From NCBI RefSeq assembly GCF_006125015.1, contig NZ_SZZN01000001.1:3534001-3598000 (forward strand): a stretch of 64,000 bases of DNA, given 5' to 3'. This document shows, piece after piece, positions 53,565 through 62,102 of the stretch; the first letter of the stretch is position 1; each line of letters starts with the position of its first letter. This DNA is from Roseovarius arcticus. GTDB taxonomy: Bacteria > Pseudomonadota > Alphaproteobacteria > Rhodobacterales > Rhodobacteraceae. The notes under the pieces are model-generated. The model searched no databases. It had not been told where the DNA came from and was given only the letters and a program-made list of their open reading frames with translations. Made by a program: the position numbers and the translations under genes.

Positions 53565-53928
53565 GAACGGCGAGCCTGCGGTTCAAAAAGACGCCCAAGC
53601 CGGGGGCAAAAAGCTGCCCAGCCACGTAAGTGCCGCGACAATCGGGGGCGGTGTCGTCGGGTGTTAGATCCTCTGTCATCTGGAAAAGTTCGGCTGGAAG
53701 GATGCGTTAATGTATCCGGCTGAGGTGCTATGCGCGGCAAGCCATGTTCCCGGCGGGGTCAAAATGAGAGGCTAGGTTCCTGTGGCGGCCGCCGATCTTC
53801 GGGGGTTTGAGCCTAGGAAAATGCCGCGCTGGTATCAAGCTGCAGTGAAGCATGTGAAATATCAGTTGGCTTTTGGCGCAGCACGCCCATTTATGCCTGC
53901 AAGAGCTAACAAAAGATAGGAGCCTGCC
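53565..53928. other. 364-bp intergenic stretch, no gene recognised
   Basis: Between the PEP-mutase-family gene and msrB I see no convincing gene. Small minus-strand frames here lack recognisable sequence and would run into msrB. Repeated GGC/GCC runs appear but no clear hairpin with a T-run. An AGGAG at 53919 belongs to msrB. It may hold the msrBA promoter. Confidence 0.6.
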
Positions 53929-54378
53929 ATGACCCGATTCAGCAAAGATCCAGATGCCATCGCACGCCTCACGCCCGAAGAGTACCACGTGACCCAACAA
54001 AGCGGCACAGAGCGGCCCGGTACTGGCAAGTATTTGGGCAACAAAGAGGTGGGTATCTACGTCGATATCGTTTCAGGCGAGCCGCTGTTCGCATCATCGG
54101 ACAAATACGAGAGCGGATGCGGCTGGCCTAGCTTCACCAAGCCGATTGAGCCTGCGCATGTCGCTGAGTTGCATGACGACACACTTGGGATGGCCCGCGT
54201 CGAGGTCCGTAGCAAGCATGGCGACAGCCACCTCGGCCACGTCTTTCGCGATGGACCACGCGACCGGGGCGGGCTGCGCTATTGCATCAATTCGGCGTCG
54301 CTGCGTTTCGTGCCCAAAGGCGAAATGGATGCAGAAGGCTACGGCGAATATTTGGACCAAGTGGAGGATGTGGCATGA
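53929..54378 (+). CDS. msrB: Peptide-methionine (R)-S-oxide reductase MsrB
   Basis: It repairs methionine-R-sulfoxide in proteins. The 149-residue protein has [15 protein letters not shown], the [10 protein letters not shown] motif, [10 protein letters not shown] and catalytic Cys in [11 protein letters not shown]. The two CxxC pairs that bind zinc in many MsrBs are replaced (for example SGEPLF), so this is a zinc-free type. AGGAG precedes the ATG; the stop overlaps msrA by 4 bp. Confidence 0.96.
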   Translation: MTRFSKDPDAIARLTPEEYHVTQQSGTERPGTGKYLGNKEVGIYVDIVSGEPLFASSDKYESGCGWPSFTKPIEPAHVAELHDDTLGMARVEVRSKHGDSHLGHVFRDGPRDRGGLRYCINSASLRFVPKGEMDAEGYGEYLDQVEDVA

Positions 54379-54872
54379 GCGAAGAGCGCGCAGTTCTAGC
54401 CGGCGGATGTTTCTGGGGGATGGAGGATCTGATCCGTAAGCGCGATGGGGTCCTGTCCACCCGCGTTGGATATACCGGCGGTGATGTGCCCAATGCGACG
54501 TACCGCGATCATGGCACGCATGCCGAGGCAATCGAGATTACGTTTGACCCTGCAAAGATCAGCTATCGCGAGATCCTTGAGCTGTTTTTTCAGATCCATG
54601 ATCCGACTACATTGAACCGGCAGGGCAATGATGTGGGACTCGGTTATCGCTCCGCCATTTACTACGTCAATGACGCGCAGAAACTGGAAGCGCGCAGTAC
54701 AATCAAGGATGTCGAGGCCAGTGGCAATTGGCCGGGCAAGGTCGTGACGGAGGTAGAGCCCGTGGGCGATTTCTGGCAAGCTGAGCCTGAGCATCAAGAT
54801 TACCTGGAGCGTGTACCGAACGGATATACCTGCCATTTCCCGCGCGCAGACTGGGTTCTGCCGCGCAGCTAG
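54375..54872 (+). CDS. msrA: Peptide-methionine (S)-S-oxide reductase MsrA
   Basis: It repairs methionine-S-sulfoxide. The 165-residue protein has the catalytic GCFWGMED motif near the N terminus, [41 protein letters not shown] (family motif in parts) and the [12 protein letters not shown] segment. Translationally coupled to msrB (ATGA). Confidence 0.96.
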   Translation: MSEERAVLAGGCFWGMEDLIRKRDGVLSTRVGYTGGDVPNATYRDHGTHAEAIEITFDPAKISYREILELFFQIHDPTTLNRQGNDVGLGYRSAIYYVNDAQKLEARSTIKDVEASGNWPGKVVTEVEPVGDFWQAEPEHQDYLERVPNGYTCHFPRADWVLPRS

Positions 54873-54890
54873 GCGGGCGCTAAACTAGGT

Positions 54891-54920
54891 TGCGGTCCGG
54901 CCCTTGACCTTGGGCTGGAC
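54891..54920 (+). terminator. GC hairpin after msrBA
   Basis: CGGTCCGGCCC (54891-54901) pairs with GGGCTGGACCG (54910-54920), 11 bp with one G-T wobble, around an 8-nt loop, 19 bp after msrA. There is no T-run after it, so termination is uncertain. Confidence 0.45.
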
Positions 54921-54952
54921 CGGGCGCATGGAGGCGGCAAAGGAGCCATGCC

Positions 54953-55876
54953 ATGCAGCCGGTCAAGGCGATTTCGCTAAAATTATGCGCGGTCATTCTC
55001 TTCATCATCATGTCGTCGCTAATCAAGGCGGCATCCGACGACGTCCCGCCGGGTGAGGCGGTCTTTTTTCGCTCGTTTTTCGCCGTTCCGGTGACGATTG
55101 TCTGGCTGGTGATGCTGGGCCAGCTATCGACTGGCCTGCGCGTCAAGTCGATTTGGGGTCATCTGCGCCGGGGTGTTGCGGGTACGGTCGCGATGGCATT
55201 GATGTTTGCAGGACTGGCCTTGCTGCCGCTGCCTGAGGTGACCGCGCTGGGTTATACATCCTCCCTGCTCATCGTCATTTTCGCCGCGGTTTTTTTAGGT
55301 GAAAAGGTGGGCTTCTTCCGCATCAGCGCCGTCTGCGCCGGATTGATTGGCGTTCTGATCATTCTCGCGCCAAAGCTAAGCGTTTTTGGCGGTGCGCCGG
55401 TCGAGACGTCTCAGATAATTGGCGCGGTTGTGGTTCTGATCGGCGCGACCTGCGCCGCCATTGCGCAGATCACCATTCGCAAACTGGTCCAGACCGAGCA
55501 TCCGGCAGCCATAGCGTTCTATTTTTCGGTCACGGCGACGGTTCTGTCGGCTTTGACATTTCCGTTTGGCTGGGTGCTGCCAACTGGCTGGCTTGTGATA
55601 CAGTTGGTGCTGGCAGGTGTGCTGGGCGGGGCCGCTCAAATATTCCTGACGCTGTCCTATCGCTATGCAGATGCCAGTATAGTGGCGCCTTTTGACTATG
55701 CCTCAATGCTGTTCGCGCTGGGCATCGGCTATTTTATATTCGATGAGGCGCCGACCGGGCCGATGCTGGTCGGGGCTGGAATGATCGCTGCTGCAGGCAT
55801 CGCAATCATCTTGCGCGAACATCATTTGGGCCTCAAGCGGGGCCGCGCCCGCGCGCTGCGCACGCCGCAGGGCTAA
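54953..55876 (+). CDS. DMT superfamily permease (EamA)
   Basis: The 307-residue protein has ten membrane helices in two EamA repeats, with LKLCAVILFIIMSSLIKAAS at the N terminus and a second half ending AAGIAIILREHHLG. The MSSLIKA and RSFFAVP segments resemble RhaT/EamA permeases near riboflavin- or metabolite-export types, but the substrate is not predictable. AAAGGAG lies upstream. Its 3' end converges on the amine-oxidase gene with a 3-bp gap. Confidence 0.85.
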   Translation: MQPVKAISLKLCAVILFIIMSSLIKAASDDVPPGEAVFFRSFFAVPVTIVWLVMLGQLSTGLRVKSIWGHLRRGVAGTVAMALMFAGLALLPLPEVTALGYTSSLLIVIFAAVFLGEKVGFFRISAVCAGLIGVLIILAPKLSVFGGAPVETSQIIGAVVVLIGATCAAIAQITIRKLVQTEHPAAIAFYFSVTATVLSALTFPFGWVLPTGWLVIQLVLAGVLGGAAQIFLTLSYRYADASIVAPFDYASMLFALGIGYFIFDEAPTGPMLVGAGMIAAAGIAIILREHHLGLKRGRARALRTPQG

Positions 55877-55879
55877 CAC

Positions 55880-57205
55880 TTAGGCCCCAGTCGCCCACAT
55901 CGCCGCATAGACCGGCCAAAACCACGCACGCCGGAATCGGCCCAACGGCCAGTGCTTGGGGGGTGTTTGCATAACCTTTGGGTAGCAACGGCGCGGCGCA
56001 CGGTCCTGCGCCAAATCTGCCAGCAGTGCGCCGGCATAAGTCCCCATAGCCACCCCGTTGCCGTGATAAGATATGGCGGTGAACGCGCCGGGCATGGTGT
56101 CTATTGGCCCTGCATATGGGGTCAGATCACGCGAGATGCTGAGCAGGCCATGCCAGCTATGCGGCGTCTCGACATGCTGCCACGCGGGGAACATCGTCTC
56201 AAAATGCTGGCGGATATTGGCGTGCATTCGTTCGTCTGCCCAAGGCGCGCTAAAGAGGCCACCGCGCATGCCGAACAGCATCCTGTTGTTCGGCATCAGG
56301 CGGAAGTAGTGCAGGAAAAAGCGGTCGTCATAGCAGGCCTGCCGACTGGTCCAGCCTTGGGCGGCAAGCTCGGCGTCGGTCATCTCGCGGGTAACCAGCA
56401 CGTTTGATTGCGTGGGCAGGTAGCGGCCCTTCATCCAAGCGGGCAGATCGTCCGAGCTGTAGCCGTTGGTTGCCACGATCAGGCGGCGGGCCTGCACGCG
56501 GGCCTCCGGAGTTTGCAGGTTAAAGCTGGCCCCTTGGTCAATGCGCTGAACAGGGCTGTGCGCGCGAATACGAACGCCAGCGGCACGGGCGGCATCGGCC
56601 AGCCCCTGAATGTATTTCATCGGGTTCAGGGCAAATCCTATGGGCGTGCTCATCGCGCCATGAAACGGCCCTGTCATGCCGTTTTGTGCCTGCTTTTCGG
56701 CCGGAATGATTGCGGGTGTGACGCCATAGTCCCGCTCAATCTCTTGGGCGCGCGCGTCAAAGCCGTCGAACGCGGCAGGTGTATGCGCCATTACCGTCTC
56801 GCCATTTGAGTGGCGATCGACCTGCATCCCATGCCCTTCTATCAGGTCCGCTGCCAGTTCAACGGCGCGGCGCTCGGCCGTGCGAAAATCGCGTCGCGCG
56901 TCCTCGCCGTACATTCGCGTCAGCGCCTTGTCCGAGGCGGCCGATCCGCCAAGGCAGCAAAAGCCGCCATTGCGCCCAGATGCGCCCCATCCGACATCCT
57001 GCGCCTCCAGTACAATCACGTCCGCGCCGTCCTGGGCCAGATGCAGCGCCGCCGACAGCCCGGTAAAGCCTGCACCGATGATTGCCACATCTGCCGTCAG
57101 CGTGCCGCGCGCCCGCGGATTCGCCTCGCCTTCCATTGTCGTGGGCCAGTAGCAGGCAGCGCGCGGTGCCTCGCCATAGGCGTGATCGGGATAGATGCGC
57201 CTCAT
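55880..57205 (-). CDS. FAD-dependent amine oxidase, PuuB/DadA family
   Basis: The 441-residue protein has an N-terminal FAD-binding fold VAIIGAGFTGLSAALHLAQDG (about 40-58), VGWGASGRNGGFCCLGG, RLIVATNGYSS and the C-terminal flavin motif ISYHGNGVAMGTYAG. This resembles gamma-glutamylputrescine oxidase (PuuB) and related D-amino-acid-type oxidases. It overlaps potI by 4 bp as last gene of a polyamine-uptake operon, which supports a polyamine-derived substrate. A PuuA (gamma-glutamylputrescine synthetase) is not in the window. Confidence 0.83.
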   Translation of the reverse strand: MRRIYPDHAYGEAPRAACYWPTTMEGEANPRARGTLTADVAIIGAGFTGLSAALHLAQDGADVIVLEAQDVGWGASGRNGGFCCLGGSAASDKALTRMYGEDARRDFRTAERRAVELAADLIEGHGMQVDRHSNGETVMAHTPAAFDGFDARAQEIERDYGVTPAIIPAEKQAQNGMTGPFHGAMSTPIGFALNPMKYIQGLADAARAAGVRIRAHSPVQRIDQGASFNLQTPEARVQARRLIVATNGYSSDDLPAWMKGRYLPTQSNVLVTREMTDAELAAQGWTSRQACYDDRFFLHYFRLMPNNRMLFGMRGGLFSAPWADERMHANIRQHFETMFPAWQHVETPHSWHGLLSISRDLTPYAGPIDTMPGAFTAISYHGNGVAMGTYAGALLADLAQDRAPRRCYPKVMQTPPKHWPLGRFRRAWFWPVYAAMWATGA

Positions 57206-58014
57206 GTGCCTGCTGCGCGCTCGTCTGCTTGGCGCTTGAGGCTGCTGCGCTTGCTGATCAGTGATGCGGTAATGACGCCAACCGCGACAACCGAGATCAT
57301 CAGGGTCGACAGGGCGTTAATCTCGGGGCTGAGGCCGAGGCGGATCGATGACCAGATCTTGATAGGCAGTGTGGTCGACGAAGGTCCAGCTGTGAAGCTC
57401 GCGATTACCAGATCATCGAGGCTGAGCGTGAAGGCCAAGAGCCAGCCGGAGATGACTGCAGGCGCAATGATCGGAAGTGTGACCAAAAGGAACGCCTGTA
57501 GTTGCGAACAGCCCAGATCCAGTGCTGCCTCCTCTAGCGATTGGTCAAAAGTGACGAGGCGCGAGGATACCACGACCGATACGTAGCACATCGAAAACGT
57601 CGTGTGTGCCAGCACGATGGTCACGATTCCCCTGTCGACGTTCATCCCAATGAACAGCAGCAACAGCGACAGGCCGGTGATGACCTCGGGCATGACAAGG
57701 GGGGCATATATCATACCCGAAAACAGCGTCCGGCCCGAAAAGCGCCCGGCACGCACCAGCACCAGCGCGGCCATCGTTCCCAGCACTGTGGCAATGGACG
57801 ATGATATAACCGCCACCTTGATCGTGACCCAAGCCGCGTCTAGAAACGCCTCGTTCTGTAGCAATTCGCCATACCAGCGGGTGGAGAATCCTGCCCAGAC
57901 CGTCACCAGCTTGCTGTCGTTGAAGCTGTAGATGATGAGGATCACCATCGGCAGGTAAAGAAAGGCAAAGCCCAGCGTGAGGGAAGTGGCGTTAAACCAT
58001 GTGACGCGTCTCAT
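57202..58014 (-). CDS. potI: Polyamine ABC transporter permease PotI/PotC-like
   Basis: The 270-residue inner-membrane permease has about six helices and the binding-protein-dependent transport loop EAALDLGCSQLQAFLLVTLP (EAA motif, cytoplasmic). It pairs with PotH and PotG to import putrescine/spermidine. Coupled to potH (ATGA) and to the oxidase gene (4-bp overlap). Confidence 0.9.
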   Translation of the reverse strand: MRRVTWFNATSLTLGFAFLYLPMVILIIYSFNDSKLVTVWAGFSTRWYGELLQNEAFLDAAWVTIKVAVISSSIATVLGTMAALVLVRAGRFSGRTLFSGMIYAPLVMPEVITGLSLLLLFIGMNVDRGIVTIVLAHTTFSMCYVSVVVSSRLVTFDQSLEEAALDLGCSQLQAFLLVTLPIIAPAVISGWLLAFTLSLDDLVIASFTAGPSSTTLPIKIWSSIRLGLSPEINALSTLMISVVAVGVITASLISKRSSLKRQADERAAGT

Positions 58015-58901
58015 CCTTCGGCCTCCCGCTGCTTCTGCTCGTTGCGTTGGAACAAGATGATGGGGATGATTAGGATCAGCAGAAGGATGACAGCCACGGC
58101 GCTAGCCACTGGCCAGTCACGGTTGTTAAAGAACTCCTCCCAGAGGACCTTGCCGATCATCAGCGTCCGCGAGCCGCCCAGTAGCGACGGGATCACAAAT
58201 TCTCCGATCGTGGGGATGAAGACTAGGAAACAGCCCGCGATGATGCCGTTTTTTGACAGCGGAAACGTGACCAGCCAGAACGCAGTTATGCGGCTGCACC
58301 CCAGATCTTCGGCGGCCTCCAGCAGGGACGCGTCCATCCGCTCCAGCGCTGCATAGATCGGCAGGATCATGAATGGCAGGTAGGTATAGACGATGCCGAT
58401 ATAGACGGCGACGTTGGTATTCAGGATCGTCAAAGGCTCGGAAATCAGGCCAAGGGACAGCAGAAGCTGGTTCAGATACCCCTCGTTCGAGAGGATTCCG
58501 ACCCACGAATAGACCCTAATAAGGAAGCTGGTCCAAAATGGCAGGATCACCAGCATCATCAGCGTCGGGCGCCAGTGATCGGGTGCGCTGGCCATGCCGT
58601 AGGCGATCGGATAGGCGACAATCAGCGTGAGAAGAGTGGCGACGAAGGCGATTTTCAAGGACGATAGATAGGCCTTCCAATAAAGGTCATCGGTCGTCAG
58701 GAATTCAAAATTCTCAAAGTCGAGATTGCCGAAGAACTCCTTGATCCCTGCCCAGCCGCCACCTAGGTCAAGCGTCGGCGTGTAGGGCGGTATCGCAAGT
58801 GCAATGTCACTGAGGCTGATTTTTAGCACGATCAGGAACGGGACGAGGAAAAGCGCCACGAGCCACAGATACGGGACAGCGATCAAAAAAATGCGGCGCA
58901 T
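58011..58901 (-). CDS. potH: Polyamine ABC transporter permease PotH/PotB-like
   Basis: The 296-residue permease has six predicted helices and the EAA loop LLEAAEDLGCSRITAFWLVTFP, matching its partner PotI. The N-terminal helix is VPYLWLVALFLVPFLIVLKISL. It is separated from potG by 3 bp and overlaps potI by 4 bp. Confidence 0.9.
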   Translation of the reverse strand: MRRIFLIAVPYLWLVALFLVPFLIVLKISLSDIALAIPPYTPTLDLGGGWAGIKEFFGNLDFENFEFLTTDDLYWKAYLSSLKIAFVATLLTLIVAYPIAYGMASAPDHWRPTLMMLVILPFWTSFLIRVYSWVGILSNEGYLNQLLLSLGLISEPLTILNTNVAVYIGIVYTYLPFMILPIYAALERMDASLLEAAEDLGCSRITAFWLVTFPLSKNGIIAGCFLVFIPTIGEFVIPSLLGGSRTLMIGKVLWEEFFNNRDWPVASAVAVILLLILIIPIILFQRNEQKQREAEG

Positions 58902-58904
58902 ATC

Positions 58905-60029
58905 CTATCCCTCCAGCAGAACGCCGGCAGAATCGGTCCAGCTCAGCCAGACGGTATCCTCCCAGCTGAAACTGCGGCGTGACAGGCGGCGGGTATTGGC
59001 CGTCTGCGCCTTGACCATCTGGCCGGTCTCAAGCTTGACGTGGTAGGTCGACAAATTGCCCAGATAGGCGATATCGAGGATCGTACCCTTTAGCGCGTTG
59101 GCCGCGTCGGGTTTGTCCGCCGTGATCGTCACCTTTTCTGGGCGGATCGCCAGATGGACGGCCTGCCCATTCTGAAACTGCTTTTCCGACTCGGCGTGCA
59201 GGACAGGCTGTCCCTCCGCAAACGCGATGTCGTAGCCGTTGCCCCTCTTGGTCGCGCGGCCCTCAATGATGGTTACGTCACCGATGAAATCGGCGACATA
59301 AACCGAACTTGGCACTTCATAGATGTTGGCGGGTGTATCCGCCTGCATGATTTTGCCATCGTCCATCACGGCGACGCGGGTCGCGACGGTCATCGCCTCT
59401 TCTTGGTCGTGGGTCACGATAACGAAAGTTGTGCCCGTCTTTTCTTGAATATCCACCAGCTCGAACTGTGTGTCCTGCCGCAGCTTGGCGTCCAGTGCGC
59501 CAAGCGGTTCGTCCAGAAGCAGCAGCTTGGGCGCCTTGGCGAGGCTGCGGGCAAGGGCGACACGCTGGCGTTGGCCGCCTGATATCTGGTGGGGTTTACG
59601 CTGAGCGAATTTTTCCAACCGGACCAGTTTCAGCATCTGCTCCACGCGCTCAGCGATCTGGTCCTTGGGCATCTTGTCGCGTTTGAGGCCAAAGGCGATG
59701 TTGTCATAGACCGAGAGGTGCGGGAACAGCGCGTAGGACTGAAACATCATGTTTACCGCCCGCTTGTTCGGGGGGATCGGGGCCAGATCAACACCGTCCA
59801 GAATGATGCTGCCCTCGGTTACCTTTTCGAACCCGGCCAACATCCGCATCAGCGTAGTTTTGCCGCAGCCCGATGGCCCGAGTAGCGCAAAAAACTCGCG
59901 CTCGTAGATATCGAAGGTCTGGTTGTCGATGGCGGTAAATTCGCCAAAACGCTTGGTGACATTCTTGAACTGGATCAGCGGTTTGGCCGCTGGGTCGTTC
60001 CACGGCTCGAAAACGGTCTGGCTCATCAT
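58905..60029 (-). CDS. potG: Polyamine ABC transporter ATP-binding protein PotG/PotA-like
   Basis: The 374-residue ATPase has Walker A GPSGCGKT (about 51-58), Q-loop MFQSYALFPHL, signature ISGGQRQR (LSGGQ variant), Walker B LLLLDEPLGALD and switch His in VTHDQEEA. A C-terminal TOBE domain (about 290-374) is present. Double ATG: 60026 has GGGAG at a better distance than 60029. Confidence 0.93.
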   Translation of the reverse strand: MMSQTVFEPWNDPAAKPLIQFKNVTKRFGEFTAIDNQTFDIYEREFFALLGPSGCGKTTLMRMLAGFEKVTEGSIILDGVDLAPIPPNKRAVNMMFQSYALFPHLSVYDNIAFGLKRDKMPKDQIAERVEQMLKLVRLEKFAQRKPHQISGGQRQRVALARSLAKAPKLLLLDEPLGALDAKLRQDTQFELVDIQEKTGTTFVIVTHDQEEAMTVATRVAVMDDGKIMQADTPANIYEVPSSVYVADFIGDVTIIEGRATKRGNGYDIAFAEGQPVLHAESEKQFQNGQAVHLAIRPEKVTITADKPDAANALKGTILDIAYLGNLSTYHVKLETGQMVKAQTANTRRLSRRSFSWEDTVWLSWTDSAGVLLEG

Positions 60030-60049
60030 AGCTCCCGGTCGGGGGTGTC

Positions 60050-60082
60050 AAAAAAGCCCGCGCAAACCATGTTGCGCGGGCT
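60050..60082 (-). terminator. Intra-operon terminator between potF and potG
   Basis: AGCCCGCGCAA (60055-60065) pairs perfectly with TTGCGCGGGCT (60072-60082) around a 6-nt loop. Read on the minus strand, the stem follows potF by 11 bp and is followed by TTTTTT (A-run 60050-60055), then potG starts 20 bp later. It probably limits potG-potH-potI-oxidase expression relative to the binding protein. Confidence 0.85.
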
Positions 60083-60093
60083 GTGGTCTGGTT

Positions 60094-61179
60094 TTAGGTA
60101 CCGGACTTAATCTTGGTCCAGAGGCGCGTGACAACACGCTGAACCTTTGGCTCAAAGGGCGTGGTGGTGAACAGGTTCTCCAACGTTTCCTCATCTGGAT
60201 AGATCGCCGGATCGCCGATCACGTCCTCGACCAAAAACTCTTGGCTCGCCTTGTTGCCGTTGGCATAATAAACATAGTTCGATGCGGTGGCGGCGTTCTG
60301 GGCGTCCATGATGAAGTTCAGGAACTTGTGCGCACCGTCGGGGTTCGGCGCGTCCACTGGGATCGCCATTTGGTCAAACCACATCTGCGCACCTTCCTTG
60401 GCGGCGTGATACGCGATCTCGACGCCGTTGTCGGCCTCAGCGGCGCGGTCGCGCGCTTGCAGGATGTCACCGGACCAGCCGATTGCGACGCAGATATCAC
60501 CATTTGCCAGCGCGTTGATATACTCGCTAGAGTGGAATTTGGCGATATAGGGGCGAATTGCCATCAGGACGGGCTCGACCTTTTCGATGACTTCGGGGTC
60601 GTGGCTGTCGGGATCCTCGCCAATAAACTTCAATGCCATCGGGATCATCTCGGCAGGGGCGTCCAGCATATGCACGCCGCACGCGGCCAGCTTTTCCATA
60701 TTCTCAGGCTTAAAGATCAGGTCGAGCGATCCGACAGGCGCATCCTCGCCCAGCGCCTCTTTGACCTTGCCCAGGTTCACGCCAATGCCGGTCGTGCCCC
60801 ACATGTAGTTAATTGAATACGCGTTTTCTGGGTCATACTGCTCGGTGCGCTCTTTGATCAGGTCCCACATGTTAGCTGCGTTGGGCAGCTTGTCCATGTC
60901 CAGTTTTTGAAAGGCGCCTGCGGTGATCTGGCGTTGCAGGAAAGTGCCCGATGGGACGACGACGTCATAGCCCGATCCGCCGGCCAGCATCTTTGTCTCT
61001 AGAACTTCGTTACTGTCAAAGACGTCATAGGTCAGGTCGATGCCGGTTTCTGTCTCAAATTTTTCCAGCAGCGATTCATCAATATAATCGGACCAGTTGT
61101 AGACGCGCACCTCTTCGGCGGTGGCGGTGGTCGCCATCAGCGCAAAGGCGGCTGTGGTGGTCAGAATGGTATTTCTCAT
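60094..61179 (-). CDS. potF: Polyamine ABC transporter substrate-binding protein PotF/PotD-like
   Basis: This periplasmic binding protein, 361 residues, has a signal peptide (about 1-21, ending ATATAEE), then VRVYNWSDYIDESLLEKFETETGI (split across the family motif), the hinge GGSGYDVVVPSG, and YANGNKAS. The VYNWSDYI start is the hallmark of PotD/PotF. GGAGAAG precedes ATG 61179. It is divergent from the GntR gene; a longer start at 61386 would cross that gene. Confidence 0.95.
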   Translation of the reverse strand: MRNTILTTTAAFALMATTATAEEVRVYNWSDYIDESLLEKFETETGIDLTYDVFDSNEVLETKMLAGGSGYDVVVPSGTFLQRQITAGAFQKLDMDKLPNAANMWDLIKERTEQYDPENAYSINYMWGTTGIGVNLGKVKEALGEDAPVGSLDLIFKPENMEKLAACGVHMLDAPAEMIPMALKFIGEDPDSHDPEVIEKVEPVLMAIRPYIAKFHSSEYINALANGDICVAIGWSGDILQARDRAAEADNGVEIAYHAAKEGAQMWFDQMAIPVDAPNPDGAHKFLNFIMDAQNAATASNYVYYANGNKASQEFLVEDVIGDPAIYPDEETLENLFTTTPFEPKVQRVVTRLWTKIKSGT

Positions 61180-61224
61180 TATCTTCTCCCGTTGGACTCG
61201 GTGATCAGTGTCACCGCTATCGCG

Positions 61225-61239
61225 AATTTGATCAAGTTT
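61225..61239. promoter_or_regulatory. Candidate GntR operator in front of the pot operon and gntR
   Basis: AATTTGATCAAGTTT lies 46 bp upstream of potF and 88 bp before gntR. It contains the palindrome TTGATCAA and shares 12 of 15 bases, including AATTTGATCA, with a site upstream of the aminotransferase gene. FCD-type GntR regulators bind short palindromes of this size. By eye only; TTGATC could also serve as a -35 box. Confidence 0.45.
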
Positions 61240-61326
61240 TTCCTCACCTAGCAATATGGTAATGTTTCCATGGGGCGGGTAAACTCGCAATATTGGACAC
61301 CCTAAACCCCCGGAGTGCCGCGTGCT

Positions 61327-62031
61327 ATGCCGCAACTTGCCCAAAAATTCAGCACAATCGACACGGCGATGCCCGCACATGCGCAAGTTTATCTGCGGCT
61401 GCGCGATATGATCTTGTATGGCGATTTGACGCCGGGACAGGCTGTCACGATCCAGGGCCTAACCGCACAACTCAGCGCCGGTATGACTCCGGTGCGCGAG
61501 GCGATCCGAAGGTTGATTTCACAAGGTGCCCTGGAGTTTCAGGGCAATCGCCGGGTCAGTGTGCCGCAGTTGGATGCAGACGACATCAGCGAAATCATTG
61601 TTGCGCGCGAATGGCTTGACCCGCATCTGGCGCGGCAAGCCATAGCACGTGCAACGGATGCAGATATCGCAGCGCTCACGCATCTGGATGGTGCGCTCGA
61701 CGGCGCAATTATGAAGGGCGATCTGCGCGCGTATCTGCACCTGAACCATCAGTTCCACCTCTACCTTTATCGCTTGGCTGCGTCGCCGATTCTGGCCGAT
61801 CTTGCGGCGGGTCTCTGGCTGCGGTTCGGCCCATCGATGCGGGTCCTGTGCGGGCGTTTGGGCACGCAGAATCTGCCGGACAATCACAAGGAACTGTTGA
61901 CCGCGATGCGAGCGAACGATCCAGACGCAGCCGCTGCAGCCATCGCAGCAGATGTGCGCCAAGGCATGGACCAACTTCGCGCCTCCCTTGATGAAGCGGC
62001 CCAAGCCAGCGATTCGATTGACAAAGCATAA
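61327..62031 (+). CDS. GntR family (FCD) transcriptional regulator
   Basis: The 234-residue protein has an N-terminal winged helix (about 20-80) with QVYLRLRDMILYGDL, MTPVREAIRRLISQGALEF (recognition helix) and a C-terminal FCD ligand domain with EWLDPHLARQA, HHQFHLYLYR-like LNHQFHLYLYRLAAS (metal/ligand histidines) and ELLTAMRANDPDAA. Position between the pot operon and the aminotransferase gene predicts control of polyamine metabolism. Start: ATG 61327 (CGGAG 11 nt upstream); GTG 61315 overlaps that site. Confidence 0.88.
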   Translation: MPQLAQKFSTIDTAMPAHAQVYLRLRDMILYGDLTPGQAVTIQGLTAQLSAGMTPVREAIRRLISQGALEFQGNRRVSVPQLDADDISEIIVAREWLDPHLARQAIARATDADIAALTHLDGALDGAIMKGDLRAYLHLNHQFHLYLYRLAASPILADLAAGLWLRFGPSMRVLCGRLGTQNLPDNHKELLTAMRANDPDAAAAAIAADVRQGMDQLRASLDEAAQASDSIDKA

Positions 62032-62044
62032 TTTGATCATATTC
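62030..62044. promoter_or_regulatory. Candidate GntR operator in front of the aminotransferase gene
   Basis: AATTTGATCATATTC overlaps the end of the gntR gene by two bases and lies 58 bp before the aminotransferase start. It matches the site at 61225 in 12 of 15 bases. Two copies in the two control regions of one metabolic module suggest a common regulator, most simply the GntR protein encoded between them. Confidence 0.45.
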
Positions 62045-62102
62045 TATCCGGCATAGCGCCAAGCGCCGCCCCACCGCACCCAAACCTACGAAAGGCCAGC
62101 CC

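Noticed and set aside
53728-54000. Minus-strand frame of about 90 codons over the msrB start
   Set aside because: No recognisable sequence, and it overlaps msrB; the msrB frame has clear motifs.
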